Shown: positions 15,511 to 23,794, counted from the first letter of the stretch. The stretch is DNA of 24,003 nucleotides from CAYYJM01 sp964471755 (GCA_964471755.1 CAYYJM010000072.1:1-24003); one strand, 5' to 3'. Notes: generated from the sequence alone by a model not told the origin. Translations and numbers: made by a program.

Positions 15511-16963
15511 ATGTGGATTCGCATCGCCTTGCAGAGCGTGGCGGTTCTACTCCTTGGCGGTCTCGTCGCCGCTGGCTATTTCACGCGCCACCTCTGGCTG
15601 CCGCTGATCGTGGCCGAGAAGCCGGCCGAGGCCGAAACCGGCCCGACGAATCTCTCCCTGCAAGATCGTGTTCTGCTGACCGACGAGGCGATCCGGTCCC
15701 TCGGCCTGATCGTCGAGCCGCTCCGGCCCCGGTCGTACTGGCGGACGCTCACGTTGCCGGGCACCGTCATCGATCGGCCCGGACGAACCGACCGCGGCAT
15801 CAGTGCCCCGGTGGCCGGCATCGTGTCGGCCATCCATCAGCTTCCGGGAAAGACCATCCTGCCCGGAATGCCGCTGGTCACCCTGACGCTGCTGGACGAA
15901 CCGCTCCAGACGACGCAGGCAGACCTGTTCAAGACCTCGCAGGACATCGTCCTGGCCGAGAACCTCAAGCGCCGCCTCACCCGGGCCGCGTCGGTGCTAC
16001 CGGCGGCCCGGATGACCGAGGCGAACAGTCAGCTGACCCGCCTCCGCGTCGCGGCCCAGGGGTTCGAGGCCGAGCTGCGGGCCCGAGGCTTTTCCGATCA
16101 GCAGATCACTGAGGCCGCCGCGGGACGGTTCGTGCGGAAAATGACCATCGAAGGGCCGCACCGGGACCATCCCGGCGACGCGGCTGAGTTTGAGTTGCAA
16201 GAACTCCGCGTGTCCCTGGGCCAGAAGGTCGAGGCGGGCCAGACGCTCTGCCTGCTGGCCGACCATTCCGATCTGGTAGTCGAGGGGCGGGCCTTCCGCG
16301 ACGAACTCGCCCAGATCGAGGCGGCCACCCGGCAGGGTTGGCCCGTCGAGATCGAACTCGGCGAGGGCTTCGCGGGCGATCGGGACGCGGTCGCCCTGCT
16401 GAGCCTGGCCCTCGGCGGGGCCGTCGAGCCGACGACCTGGTGGGGCTCCGCTGCCCGACTCACGGCGGCCGTACGCGATGGCACGTTCCCGCCGCCGCAG
16501 CGCTTCGTCATCACCCAGATCGGCAACACCATCGACCCGGCCAGCCGGACGGTCGGCTTCCTGGTGCCGCTGGCCAACCAGGGCCGAACGGTCAATCCGC
16601 CCGGCGGGACGGGCAGCGACCCGAGCGTGACCCTGTGGCGCTACCGACCCGGTCAGGCCGCCCGGCTGCACATCCCGGTCGAGCGCCTCGATGGCGTCTT
16701 CGTCCTGCCGGCGGACGCCGTCGCCCGGCGTGGAGCCGANNNNNNNNNNGAACACGTTTGTCCGTCGCCCCGTGCATGTCGTGCTGACCGATCGCAATCA
16801 GGTCGTCCTGGCCAACGACGGCGCGATCGTGCCGGGCTCCTACGTCGTGCGCAACGCAGCTGGCTACCTGGCCCGGATGACCGAGTCCCAGTCGAGCAGC
16901 GTGCCGAAGGGCTACCACATGCATGCCGACGGCAGCCTGCACAAGAACGGTGACGAGGAGTAA
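15511..16963 (+). CDS. RND metal-efflux membrane fusion protein, HlyD/CusB-type (contains assembly gap)
   Basis: Starts at ATG 15511 after GGAGGA (15502-15507). Residues 5-25 or so form the single membrane anchor, then 'LTDEAIRSLGLIVEPL', the lipoyl-like 'RGISAPVAGIVSAIHQLPGK', a helical hairpin (residues about 125-200) and a second lipoyl half, 'VSLGQKVEAGQTLCLLADHS', with a beta-barrel. Such proteins bridge an inner-membrane RND pump and an outer-membrane channel. Ten Ns at 16740-16749 break the C-terminal membrane-proximal domain after 'LPADAVARRGA'; it resumes as 'NTFVRRPVHVVLTDRNQVVL' in another frame and ends at 16963. The frames agree only if the gap is a multiple of three. The end 'GYHMHADGSLHKNGDEE' has extra His residues, as metal-linked versions often do. 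The RND pump follows after 13 bases. Confidence 0.93.
16740..16749. other. Assembly gap of 10 Ns inside the membrane fusion protein gene
   Basis: The frame changes by one across the Ns, so the true length must be a multiple of 3. Family members have roughly eight residues here ('..AYVFxxNG'), suggesting about 24 missing bases. Confidence 0.95.
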
Positions 16964-16976
16964 GGGAACCGCCGCC

Positions 16977-19900
16977 ATGCTCAACGCGATCATTCGGCTG
17001 GCCCTCCGTCATCGGGCCATCGTCCTGGCCCTGTGCATTGCCGCGCTCGTCGGCGGTGGCTACCTGGCGACGACTCTGCCGATCGACGTCTTCCCCGACC
17101 TGGATCGGCCTCGCGTCGTCATCATGGCCGAGTGCCCCGGGCTGTCGCCGGAGGAGGTCGAGACGCTCGTCACCTGGCCGATCGAGACGGCCCTGCTCGG
17201 CGCGGCCGGCGTCGAGACCGTCCGGAGCCAGTCCGGCCCGGGGCTGACCGTCATCTACATCGACTTCGGCTGGCGCACGGAAGTGCGCGACGCCCGCCGG
17301 GTCGTGACCGAGCGTCTGGCGAGCGTCGTGGTTCCCGAAGGCATCCGGCCGATCATGATGCCGCCGACGTCGATCATGGGTCAGGTGATGCAGGTTGGCC
17401 TGACCTGGAAGCCGAACGCTCCCGGGCGGGAAGGAAAGACCCCGCGCGAGAACCGGATGGCCCTGCGTGGCCTGGCCGACTGGGTCGTCCGGCCGCGTCT
17501 GCTCCAGATCCCCGGCGTGGCCGAGGTCATCCTCGTGGGCGGCGACCGCAAGCAGTACCAGGTGCTGGTCAATCCGGACAAACTGCGCGAGTACGACGTG
17601 TCGCTGCAGGAGGTCGAGGCGGCCCTGCGTGCGAACAACCTCAACGCCAGCGGCGGGTTCCTCGAGGAGGGCTCGACCGAGCGGGCCGTGCGCGTCCTGG
17701 GCCGACTCGGGCCTCTCCCAGCCGAGGTGGTCAGCGAACTACTCAGCGTGCCGGTCAAGGTGAACCCGGCCCGCTCGGTGCTGCTCGGCCACGTCGCCCG
17801 GGTCGAGGAAGGCCCCGCTCCGAAGCGCGGCGACGCCAGCGTCGATGGCGAGGTCGGCGTGGTCATCACCGTGGTCAAGCAGCCGCACGTCGATACGCGC
17901 CACCTGACCGAGCAGGTCGAGGCGGCCCTGCACGAGGTGGAGGCGTCGCTGCCCGACGTCACCGTCAACGTGGGTCTGTTCCAGCTGCGCCGCTTCATCG
18001 ATCGCGGCATCTACTACGTCGAGGAGGCGCTCATCATCGGTGCCGGCCTCGTCGTCATCGTCCTGTTTCTGTTCCTGCTCAACCTGCGAACGACGCTCAT
18101 CACCCTGACTGCCATTCCGCTGTCACTGGTCATCACGACGCTGGTCTTTCGCATGATCGGCTGGCTGTCGGGGACGGAGCTGTCGATCAACGTGATGACC
18201 CTGGGCGGCCTCGCCGTGGCGATGGGCGAGCTGGTCGATGACGCCATCGTGGATGTCGAGAACATCCATCGGCGGCTCGGCGAGAACGCGCTGCTGGAGA
18301 ATCCCCGGCCGGCCCTGATCGTCGTCTACGAGGCGAGCAAGGAAATCCGCTCGGCGATCGTCTTCGGCACGGCAGTTGTCGTCCTGGCGTTTGTGCCGTT
18401 GTTCGCCCTGACCGGCGTCGAGGGCCGGCTCTTCGTTCCGCTCGGGGTCGCCTACATCGTCTCGATCCTGGCGTCGCTGCTCGTGTCGCTGACCGTGACG
18501 CCGGTGCTGTCGTACTACCTGCTCGGCAACACGAGAGGAACGCACGGGCACAAGGACGGACTGCTCCTGCGCGTGCTGAAGTGGATTGCCGGCTTCCTCG
18601 TCCGCTTCAGCATGCGGCGAGCGGGCGTCCTGCTTCTGGCGACGTGGGTCCTGGTCGGCCTCAGCGCCTGGCTGATGACACGCCTCGGCACGGACTTCCT
18701 GCCGAAGTTCGACGAGGGCAGCGTCCAGCTCAACGTCGCCCTGCCCAACGGGTCGTCGCTGGCCGCCTCCAACGAGGTGGCCGGCCGGCTCGACGTCCGG
18801 CTCGACCGCCTGCGCAAGTCGCCGGACAACCCCGACGGGCCGATCCTCAGCTACTCGCGGCGAACCGGCCGGGGCGAACTGGACGAACACGTCGAGCCGG
18901 TCAACCGGAGCGAATATATCCTGACGATGAACCCGGACGCCGACTACCGGCGTGACGAGTTCCTGAAGCTCCTGCTCACCGATCTGCGTGAACACGTGCC
19001 CGGAGTGGAGATGGATGCCGAGCAGCCGCTGTCGCACCTGATCAGCCACATGCTCTCCGGAGTCAATGCCCAGGTGGCGATCAAGGTCTACGGCGACGAC
19101 CTGGATCAACTGCGCCGGCTGGCCGAGCGCATCCGCGACGTGGTCGCCGCCGTGCCCGGCGTGACCATGCCGATCATCGATCCGCAGGAGCGCGTCGAGG
19201 AGATGCACGTCGTGCTGCGCCCGGCCGACCTCGCCTATCACGGCCTGAGCCGGCAATACGTCGCCGACTTCGTCCAGGCGGCGATGAAGGGCGAGGCCGT
19301 CTCCCAGGTGCTGGAGGGGCAGCGCCGCTTCGACCTGGTGGTCCGCCTGCCCGCGGAGTACCGCAGCGATCCGGATCGACTGGCGGAACTGCGCCTGGAC
19401 CTGCCAGCGAATCGCGGCCGCATCCGCCTCAAGGACGTGGCCGACTTTCCGACGACGGCTAGCGGGCCGAACCTGATCAACCGCGAGAACGTCCGGCGCA
19501 AGCAGACCGTCCGGTGCAACGTCATGGGTCGTGATCTCGGCACCGTGGCGACCGAGATCGAGCAGCGGGTGCGTGCCGAGGTGCCGTTGCCGGAAGGGTA
19601 CTTCCTGGAGTTCGGCGGCCAGTTCGAGGCGCAGCGCTCGGCGACGTTGCTGATCGCCGGCCTGGCGAGCGTGTCGCTGATCGGCATCTTCTTCGTGCTG
19701 CTGACGCTCTATCCGTCGATGCGAGTGGCGTTGCAGATCATGAACGCCGTGCCGACGGCGTTCATTGGTGGCGTCCTCGCCCTGGCCCTGACCCGGCAGA
19801 CGCTGACGGTCGCCAGCCTGGTCGGGTTCGTCTCGCTGGGCGGCATCGCCGTGCGGAACGGCATCCTGCTGGTGACGCACTACTTTCACCTGATGAAGGA

Positions 19901-20183
19901 GGAAGGGGAGAGCTTCACGCCGCAGATGGTCCTGCGTGGCAGCCTGGAGCGGCTGGCTCCGGTGCTGATGACGGCTCTGACGGCCGGCATCGCTCTGCTG
20001 CCGATCGTCCTGGGCGGCCGCAAGCCCGGCCTGGAGATTCTCTACCCCGTGGCGACAGTGATCCTGGGCGGATTGATCACCTCGACTCTGTGCGAATTCC
20101 TGCTCCATCCCGGCCTGTTCTGGCGGTTCAGCGGTCGGGATGCCGAGCGGATCATTCACGGCGACGACGGTGTCGCCATTTAG
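16977..20183 (+). CDS. Heavy-metal efflux RND transporter (CzcA/CusA family)
   Basis: 1068 residues, the usual RND length, starting at ATG 16977 with a modest AAGGGA site. The pump uses proton flow to drive substrate out across the envelope. Seen: first membrane helix and 'TTLPIDVFPDLDRPRVVI', porter domains with 'VAEVILVGGDRKQYQVLVNP', helices after residue 350 or so, the helix-4 segment 'GELVDDAIVDVENIHRRL' (from about residue 417) with the acidic proton-relay residues, and 'GTDFLPKFDEGSVQLNVALP' at the second repeat. 'HMLSGVNAQVAIKVYGDDLD' (near 690-710) is typical of the heavy-metal branch. Metal specificity (Cu/Ag versus Co/Zn/Cd) is not decidable. The stop TAG (20181-20183) lies within a dispersed palindromic repeat. 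Confidence 0.96.
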   Translation: MLNAIIRLALRHRAIVLALCIAALVGGGYLATTLPIDVFPDLDRPRVVIMAECPGLSPEEVETLVTWPIETALLGAAGVETVRSQSGPGLTVIYIDFGWRTEVRDARRVVTERLASVVVPEGIRPIMMPPTSIMGQVMQVGLTWKPNAPGREGKTPRENRMALRGLADWVVRPRLLQIPGVAEVILVGGDRKQYQVLVNPDKLREYDVSLQEVEAALRANNLNASGGFLEEGSTERAVRVLGRLGPLPAEVVSELLSVPVKVNPARSVLLGHVARVEEGPAPKRGDASVDGEVGVVITVVKQPHVDTRHLTEQVEAALHEVEASLPDVTVNVGLFQLRRFIDRGIYYVEEALIIGAGLVVIVLFLFLLNLRTTLITLTAIPLSLVITTLVFRMIGWLSGTELSINVMTLGGLAVAMGELVDDAIVDVENIHRRLGENALLENPRPALIVVYEASKEIRSAIVFGTAVVVLAFVPLFALTGVEGRLFVPLGVAYIVSILASLLVSLTVTPVLSYYLLGNTRGTHGHKDGLLLRVLKWIAGFLVRFSMRRAGVLLLATWVLVGLSAWLMTRLGTDFLPKFDEGSVQLNVALPNGSSLAASNEVAGRLDVRLDRLRKSPDNPDGPILSYSRRTGRGELDEHVEPVNRSEYILTMNPDADYRRDEFLKLLLTDLREHVPGVEMDAEQPLSHLISHMLSGVNAQVAIKVYGDDLDQLRRLAERIRDVVAAVPGVTMPIIDPQERVEEMHVVLRPADLAYHGLSRQYVADFVQAAMKGEAVSQVLEGQRRFDLVVRLPAEYRSDPDRLAELRLDLPANRGRIRLKDVADFPTTASGPNLINRENVRRKQTVRCNVMGRDLGTVATEIEQRVRAEVPLPEGYFLEFGGQFEAQRSATLLIAGLASVSLIGIFFVLLTLYPSMRVALQIMNAVPTAFIGGVLALALTRQTLTVASLVGFVSLGGIAVRNGILLVTHYFHLMKEEGESFTPQMVLRGSLERLAPVLMTALTAGIALLPIVLGGRKPGLEILYPVATVILGGLITSTLCEFLLHPGLFWRFSGRDAERIIHGDDGVAI

Positions 20184-20201
20184 CCGCCGGCTTGTCGGCG
20201 G
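20178..20201 (+). repeat. Third copy of the gatA-gatB palindromic repeat
   Basis: 23 of 24 positions match the arm at 5811-5834; the difference is T at 20194 (CTTG-T-CGG against CTTG-C-CGG). The copy starts inside the RND gene and supplies its TAG stop. It can fold on itself (CCGCCG/CGGCGG). Only one arm is present here; another hairpin, GGCGGC/GCCGCC at 20211-20227, follows immediately. Confidence 0.85.
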
Positions 20202-20210
20202 TTTTCAGAA

Positions 20211-20227
20211 GGCGGCACTTCGCCGCC
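20211..20227. terminator. Short hairpin between RND gene and lipoprotein gene
   Basis: GGCGGC (20211-20216) pairs with GCCGCC (20222-20227) around a 5-base loop. There is no T-run. It may protect or attenuate the message between the pump and the lipoprotein. Confidence 0.3.
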
Positions 20228-20252
20228 ATCATTGCAAGGAGAGGACGTAGCG

Positions 20253-20747
20253 ATGACACGGATCAAGATGCTGGGACTGCTGGTGTTGGTCGCGGCGGTC
20301 GGGTGCAGCTCGACGCCGACCACCGCCAAGAAGGAGAAGGACAACGTCGTCAAGAGCAACGGTCACCATGAACATGGCGAGGGACCGCACGGCGGGGTCA
20401 TCTTCGACCTGGGCAAGTATCACGCCGAGTTCAAGCCGGATCACGGCAAGAAGGAAGCGACCCTGTACATCCTCGGTGACGATGAGAAGACCGCGGTTCC
20501 GATCGCGGTCGACAAACTCGAACTGAGCGTCAAGGAAACCAAGGCCGAGAACGGCAAGGTCGTACCGGCCTTCACGGTCGAGTTGAAGGCGTCGCCGCAG
20601 AAGGACGACCCGTCCGGCAAGTCGTCCCGGTTTGTCGGCCAGCACGACAGCTTCGCCAACGAGGCGGATTTCGCCGGGACCGTCGTGGGCAAGGTCGATG
20701 GCAAGCCGATCGATGGCTCGTTCGAGGAGAAGGAACACAAGAAGTAA
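20253..20747 (+). CDS. His-containing lipoprotein linked to the metal-efflux cluster
   Basis: 164 residues from ATG 20253, with AAGGAGAGG 8 bases upstream. Residues 1-18 form a lipoprotein signal ending in 'VAAVGCSS', so Cys18 is probably lipidated and the protein is anchored outside the cytoplasm. A cluster 'NGHHEHGEGPHGGVIFDLG' (residues 36-54) carries His38, His39, His41 and His46 and the 'GPHGG' motif that I associate with metal-cluster proteins in planctomycetes. The rest, 'YHAEFKPDH..EATLYILGDD', looks like a beta-sandwich with Lys-rich loops. I infer a periplasmic metal-binding accessory of the upstream RND pump; not demonstrated. It is 69 bases after the pump stop, with the repeat element between. 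Confidence 0.85.
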   Translation: MTRIKMLGLLVLVAAVGCSSTPTTAKKEKDNVVKSNGHHEHGEGPHGGVIFDLGKYHAEFKPDHGKKEATLYILGDDEKTAVPIAVDKLELSVKETKAENGKVVPAFTVELKASPQKDDPSGKSSRFVGQHDSFANEADFAGTVVGKVDGKPIDGSFEEKEHKK

Positions 20748-20824
20748 GCGGGCGGAGTTTCTCGCCACCCGATCGCATCCGCGCTTGCAATCGGGACAAC
20801 TTGTGGAGATGATACACCAGGGAT

Positions 20825-20850
20825 CTCGGATCGACCGTCGTCGATCCGAG
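20825..20850. terminator. Perfect 11-bp stem-loop before the TerB gene
   Basis: CTCGGATCGAC (20825-20835) pairs exactly with GTCGATCCGAG (20840-20850) around CGTC. It lies 78 bases after the lipoprotein stop and about 42 bases before the TerB start. It could end the efflux operon, though no T-run follows, or sit in the TerB leader as an operator or RNA hairpin. Confidence 0.5.
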
Positions 20851-20892
20851 TCGTGTTCACCTCGGGTATCGGCATCCTTCAAGGAGCTGTCC

Positions 20893-21336
20893 ATGGGTTT
20901 GTTCGATGGCCTGTTCGGCGGGGGCAAGGAGAAGAAAGAGCTGACCAAGGCGGAGGCTTTCGCCGGCGTTCTTCTGGCCGCCGTGGCTTCCGATGGTCAC
21001 ATCAGCGACGAGGAAGCACGCGGCCTGACCACGATCCTGGGCCGGATGCGCCTCTACGATAACTGGTCCAATGACAAGTTCGGTTCGATGATCAATCGCC
21101 TCATCGGCATGCTCAAGCGGATGGGCCCCGAAGAGGTGCTGGGTGCCTGCGCGCCGGTCCTCACCACCGAGATGCGTGAGACCGCCTTCGCCAACGCCTG
21201 CGACCTGCTCCTGGCCGATGGCGGCATCGAGGAAGAGGAGAAGGTCTTCCTCGACAGTCTCCAGAAGAAACTGCACATCAGCGGCGACCAGGCCCTGACC
21301 ATCGTCGAGGTCATGATCGTCAAGAATCGCGGCTGA
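20893..21336 (+). CDS. TerB-domain (tellurite-resistance-like) protein
   Basis: 147 residues. ATG 20893 has AAGGAG at 20881-20886, 6 bases away. After a Gly/Lys-rich start ('MGLFDGLFGGGKEKKELTK'), residues 20-140 or so form an all-helical TerB domain: 'AFAGVLLAAVASDGHISDEEA' and 'ANACDLLLADGGIEEEEKVFLDSL' are the two acidic helix-turn segments that in TerB bind divalent metal. No signal peptide, so it is cytoplasmic. TerB proteins are linked to tellurite, phage or oxidative stress, but many stand-alone copies have no known role. Adjacency to the metal-efflux cluster may be functional or accidental. Confidence 0.9.
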   Translation: MGLFDGLFGGGKEKKELTKAEAFAGVLLAAVASDGHISDEEARGLTTILGRMRLYDNWSNDKFGSMINRLIGMLKRMGPEEVLGACAPVLTTEMRETAFANACDLLLADGGIEEEEKVFLDSLQKKLHISGDQALTIVEVMIVKNRG

Positions 21337-21356
21337 GCGTCTCGCTCGGCGGCTTG

Positions 21357-21380
21357 CTCCGGGCGCGACCACGCCCGGAG
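21357..21380. terminator. 9-bp stem-loop after TerB gene
   Basis: CTCCGGGCG (21357-21365) pairs with CGCCCGGAG (21372-21380) around a 6-base loop, 20 bases after the TerB stop, and is followed by TTCT. A plausible terminator for the TerB transcript. An isolated TACAAT at 21417-21422 may be the -10 of the next gene. Confidence 0.5.
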
Positions 21381-21456
21381 TTCTCGGCGTGCGCCTCCCC
21401 TCTGTCTCTGCGTCTGTACAATCTCCTTCAGCCCGCCTTCACCCGGAGCCGATACC

Positions 21457-23538
21457 ATGCCGCGCGCCGTTTCGACCGCCGCTGTCCTGATCCTTGGGAG
21501 CCTCGCGCTGATGACGACCGTTCGTGCCGACGAGGGAATGTGGCTGCTCAACGACCCACCCCGCCAGCTGCTCAAGGAGAAGTACGGCTTCGCGATCACC
21601 GACGCCTGGCTGGAACGAGCCCAGCTCGCCTCAGTGCGCTTCAATAGCGGCGGCTCCGGCTCGTTCGTCTCGCCGGAAGGGCTGATCGTGACCAACCACC
21701 ACATCGGAGCCGACTCGCTCGCCAAGCTCAGCCCGCCGGACAAGGACTACCTCCGCGACGGCTACCTGGCCCGGACACGCGAGCAGGAACTGAAGTGTCC
21801 CGACCTGGAACTCAACGTGCTGATCAGCATCGAGGACGTGACGGCAACGGTCGAGGGAGCCGTCAAGGAGGGAATGACCGCCGCCGATGCCGGTGCCGCC
21901 CGCCGTGGCATGATGGCGAAGATCGAGCAGGAATCGACCGGGAAGACCGGTCTGCGGAGCGACGTGGTCACGCTCTACCAGGGGGGCAAGTACCATCTCT
22001 ACCGCTACAAGAAGTACACTGATGTCCGCCTGGTGATGGCTCCCGAGCAGGGCATCGCCTTCTTCGGCGGCGACGTGGACAACTTCGAGTATCCGCGTTT
22101 CAACCTCGACGTCTGCTTCTTCCGGGCCTACGAGAACGGCCAGCCGGTGCGGGCGAAGCACTACCTGAAGTGGTCGCCGACCGGCCCGGCTGAGGGGGAT
22201 CTCGTCTTCGTCACGGGGCATCCCGGCACGACGAACCGGCTGGAGACGCTGACGAAACTGAAGCATCGCCGCGATGTGACGCTACCGTACCTCCTGGGTC
22301 GGCTGCGCATGCTGGAGGCGATCCTGGAGCAGTTCAGCGCGCGCGGCCCGGCCCAGCGCAAGATGGCGGGCGAGGATCTGCATCGCGTGGCCAACGCCCG
22401 GAAGGCGTACACCGGCATGTACCAGGGTCTGCTCACGCCGAGCGTCCTGGCCCGGAAGGCCGTGGAGGAGAAGGAGCTTCGTGCAAAGGTGGCCACCGAC
22501 CCGGCTCTGAAGGCGAAGGTCGGCGACGCCTGGGAGCAGGTGGCGAAGGCCCAGGACGCCCTGCGCGAGTTCGAGACGCAGTACTCCCTGCTCGAACGCG
22601 GTGACGCCTTCGATAGCCAGTTGTTTCGCATCGCCCGGCACCTCGTTCGCCTGGCTGCCGAGAAGCCGCGCGACAACACCCTGCGTCTGCGCGAGTACCG
22701 CGACAGTGCCCTGGAGTCGCTCGAACTGCAACTCTTCTCGCCGGCTCCGATTCATGTCGAGGTCGAGCGCGTTCGCCTGACGGCGAGTCTGAGCTGGTTG
22801 GCGGAGCAACTCGGCGGCGAACATCCGCTCGTGGTCCAGGCTCTCGCCGGCAAGTCGCCGGCCGACCGGGCCGAGGAGTTGCTCGCCGGGACGAACCTGG
22901 CCGATCCGGCCATCCGGCGAGCCCTGGCGAAGGACGGTCAGGCCGGCATCGACGCGAGCAAGGACGCGATGATCGTCTTCGCCCGACTCGTCGATGGCGA
23001 GGCTCGGAGTGTGCGTCGTCGGTACGAGAACGAGGTCGAGGAGCCGGAACGGCAGGGCAATGGCCGGATCGCTCAGGCTCGCTTCGCCGTCCTGGGCACG
23101 GCCGTCGCTCCGGACGCGACGTTCACTCTGCGACTGGCGTTCGGCGTCGTCCAGGGCTACGAGGTCGAGGGGGCGAAGGTGCCGTTCCACACGACCTTCG
23201 GCGGCGCGTTCGAGCGAGCCGAGGCACAGGGACACCGGGAGCCGTTCGAGCTGCCGAGCCGATGGCGTGAAGGAAAGGCGAAGCTCGACCTGACGACGCC
23301 GTTCGACTTCGTCTCGACGGCCGACACGATCGGCGGCAACTCGGGCAGCCCGGTCCTGAACCGGGCCGGCGAACTGGTCGGCATCAATTTCGATCGCAAC
23401 CGACATGGTCTGGTGCGGAATTTCGTCTACACCGACGTACAGGCTCGACACGTCGCCGTCCACTCGAAGGCGGTGCTGGAGGCGCTGCGGAAACTCTACG
23501 ATGCCGAGCAACTGGCGCAGGAACTGCTCGGGAAGTGA
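21457..23538 (+). CDS. S46-family dipeptidyl-peptidase (DPP7/DPP11-like)
   Basis: 693 residues. A signal peptide ends near 'TTVRA-DEG' (about residue 24). S46 enzymes are exported serine peptidases with a chymotrypsin-like double barrel and a helical cap that remove N-terminal dipeptides. Seen: 'GSGSFVSPEGLIVTNHHIG' (His81/His82), 'FFGGDVDNFEYPRFNLDVCFFR' with the Asp region, a helical middle (about residues 270-550), and 'GGNSGSPVLNRAGELVGINFDRN' with Ser629. Arg647 lies 18 residues after the serine, the same spacing as Ser655-Arg673 in Porphyromonas DPP11, where the Arg selects Asp/Glu at P1; an acidic preference is therefore inferred. GGAG is 8 bases before ATG 21457. Probably monocistronic. 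Confidence 0.94.
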   Translation: MPRAVSTAAVLILGSLALMTTVRADEGMWLLNDPPRQLLKEKYGFAITDAWLERAQLASVRFNSGGSGSFVSPEGLIVTNHHIGADSLAKLSPPDKDYLRDGYLARTREQELKCPDLELNVLISIEDVTATVEGAVKEGMTAADAGAARRGMMAKIEQESTGKTGLRSDVVTLYQGGKYHLYRYKKYTDVRLVMAPEQGIAFFGGDVDNFEYPRFNLDVCFFRAYENGQPVRAKHYLKWSPTGPAEGDLVFVTGHPGTTNRLETLTKLKHRRDVTLPYLLGRLRMLEAILEQFSARGPAQRKMAGEDLHRVANARKAYTGMYQGLLTPSVLARKAVEEKELRAKVATDPALKAKVGDAWEQVAKAQDALREFETQYSLLERGDAFDSQLFRIARHLVRLAAEKPRDNTLRLREYRDSALESLELQLFSPAPIHVEVERVRLTASLSWLAEQLGGEHPLVVQALAGKSPADRAEELLAGTNLADPAIRRALAKDGQAGIDASKDAMIVFARLVDGEARSVRRRYENEVEEPERQGNGRIAQARFAVLGTAVAPDATFTLRLAFGVVQGYEVEGAKVPFHTTFGGAFERAEAQGHREPFELPSRWREGKAKLDLTTPFDFVSTADTIGGNSGSPVLNRAGELVGINFDRNRHGLVRNFVYTDVQARHVAVHSKAVLEALRKLYDAEQLAQELLGK

Positions 23539-23569
23539 GCGCCACAACGTGCGTCGAGAACCGGTTCAC

Positions 23570-23606
23570 CCGGTGGAGCCGACCAGTTCCTGGATCGGCT
23601 CACCGG
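23570..23606. terminator. Long hairpin downstream of the S46 gene
   Basis: Left arm 23570-23586 and right arm 23590-23606 pair over 16 bp around TTC, with one bulged G on the left and one bulged A on the right. It stands 32 bases after the S46 stop and 27 bases before the end of the convergent small gene, so it may terminate both. No T-run on either side. Confidence 0.5.
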
Positions 23607-23632
23607 ATTCGGAGAGCCCGCCCCATCACGGG

Positions 23633-23794
23633 TCAGACCGGCACACGACGGTTGGCAATGTGCGAAGCGACCGTTTCGACAAAACCGATGCCAACCAGAG
23701 TGATCGCCAGTATACCGCCGGTCTTGCCTGCCACGACATGTTCCAGGTCAGCATCCACCAACTCGAAACCCGGCGTCACCTCGTGTCCGGTCAT
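23633..23794 (-). CDS. Small peptide with double-glycine-type leader (candidate bacteriocin-like precursor)
   Basis: 53 residues from ATG 23794 to TGA 23633-23635. The ribosome site AAAGGAG is 6 bases upstream, as good as any in the window. Residues 1-23 fit the double-glycine leader pattern: counting back from Gly23, Leu12 is at -12, Asp16 at -8, Leu17 at -7, Val20 at -4 and Ala22-Gly23 at -2/-1 ('FELVDADLEHVVAG'). The remaining 30 residues start 'KTGGILAITLVGIGFVE' and are mostly one hydrophobic, Gly-containing helix with a basic end 'NRRVPV'. No cysteine. In known systems such leaders are cut and exported by a peptidase-containing ABC transporter. No such transporter is in the window, so this may instead be a small membrane protein. 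Gene reality is likely; the function is inference. Confidence 0.65.
   Translation of the reverse strand: MTGHEVTPGFELVDADLEHVVAGKTGGILAITLVGIGFVETVASHIANRRVPV

Noticed and set aside
18123..20159. 678-residue open frame on the - strand opposite the RND pump
   Set aside because: Mirrors the pump's third-codon-position GC bias; Gln/Arg/His-rich low-complexity translation without recognisable domains.
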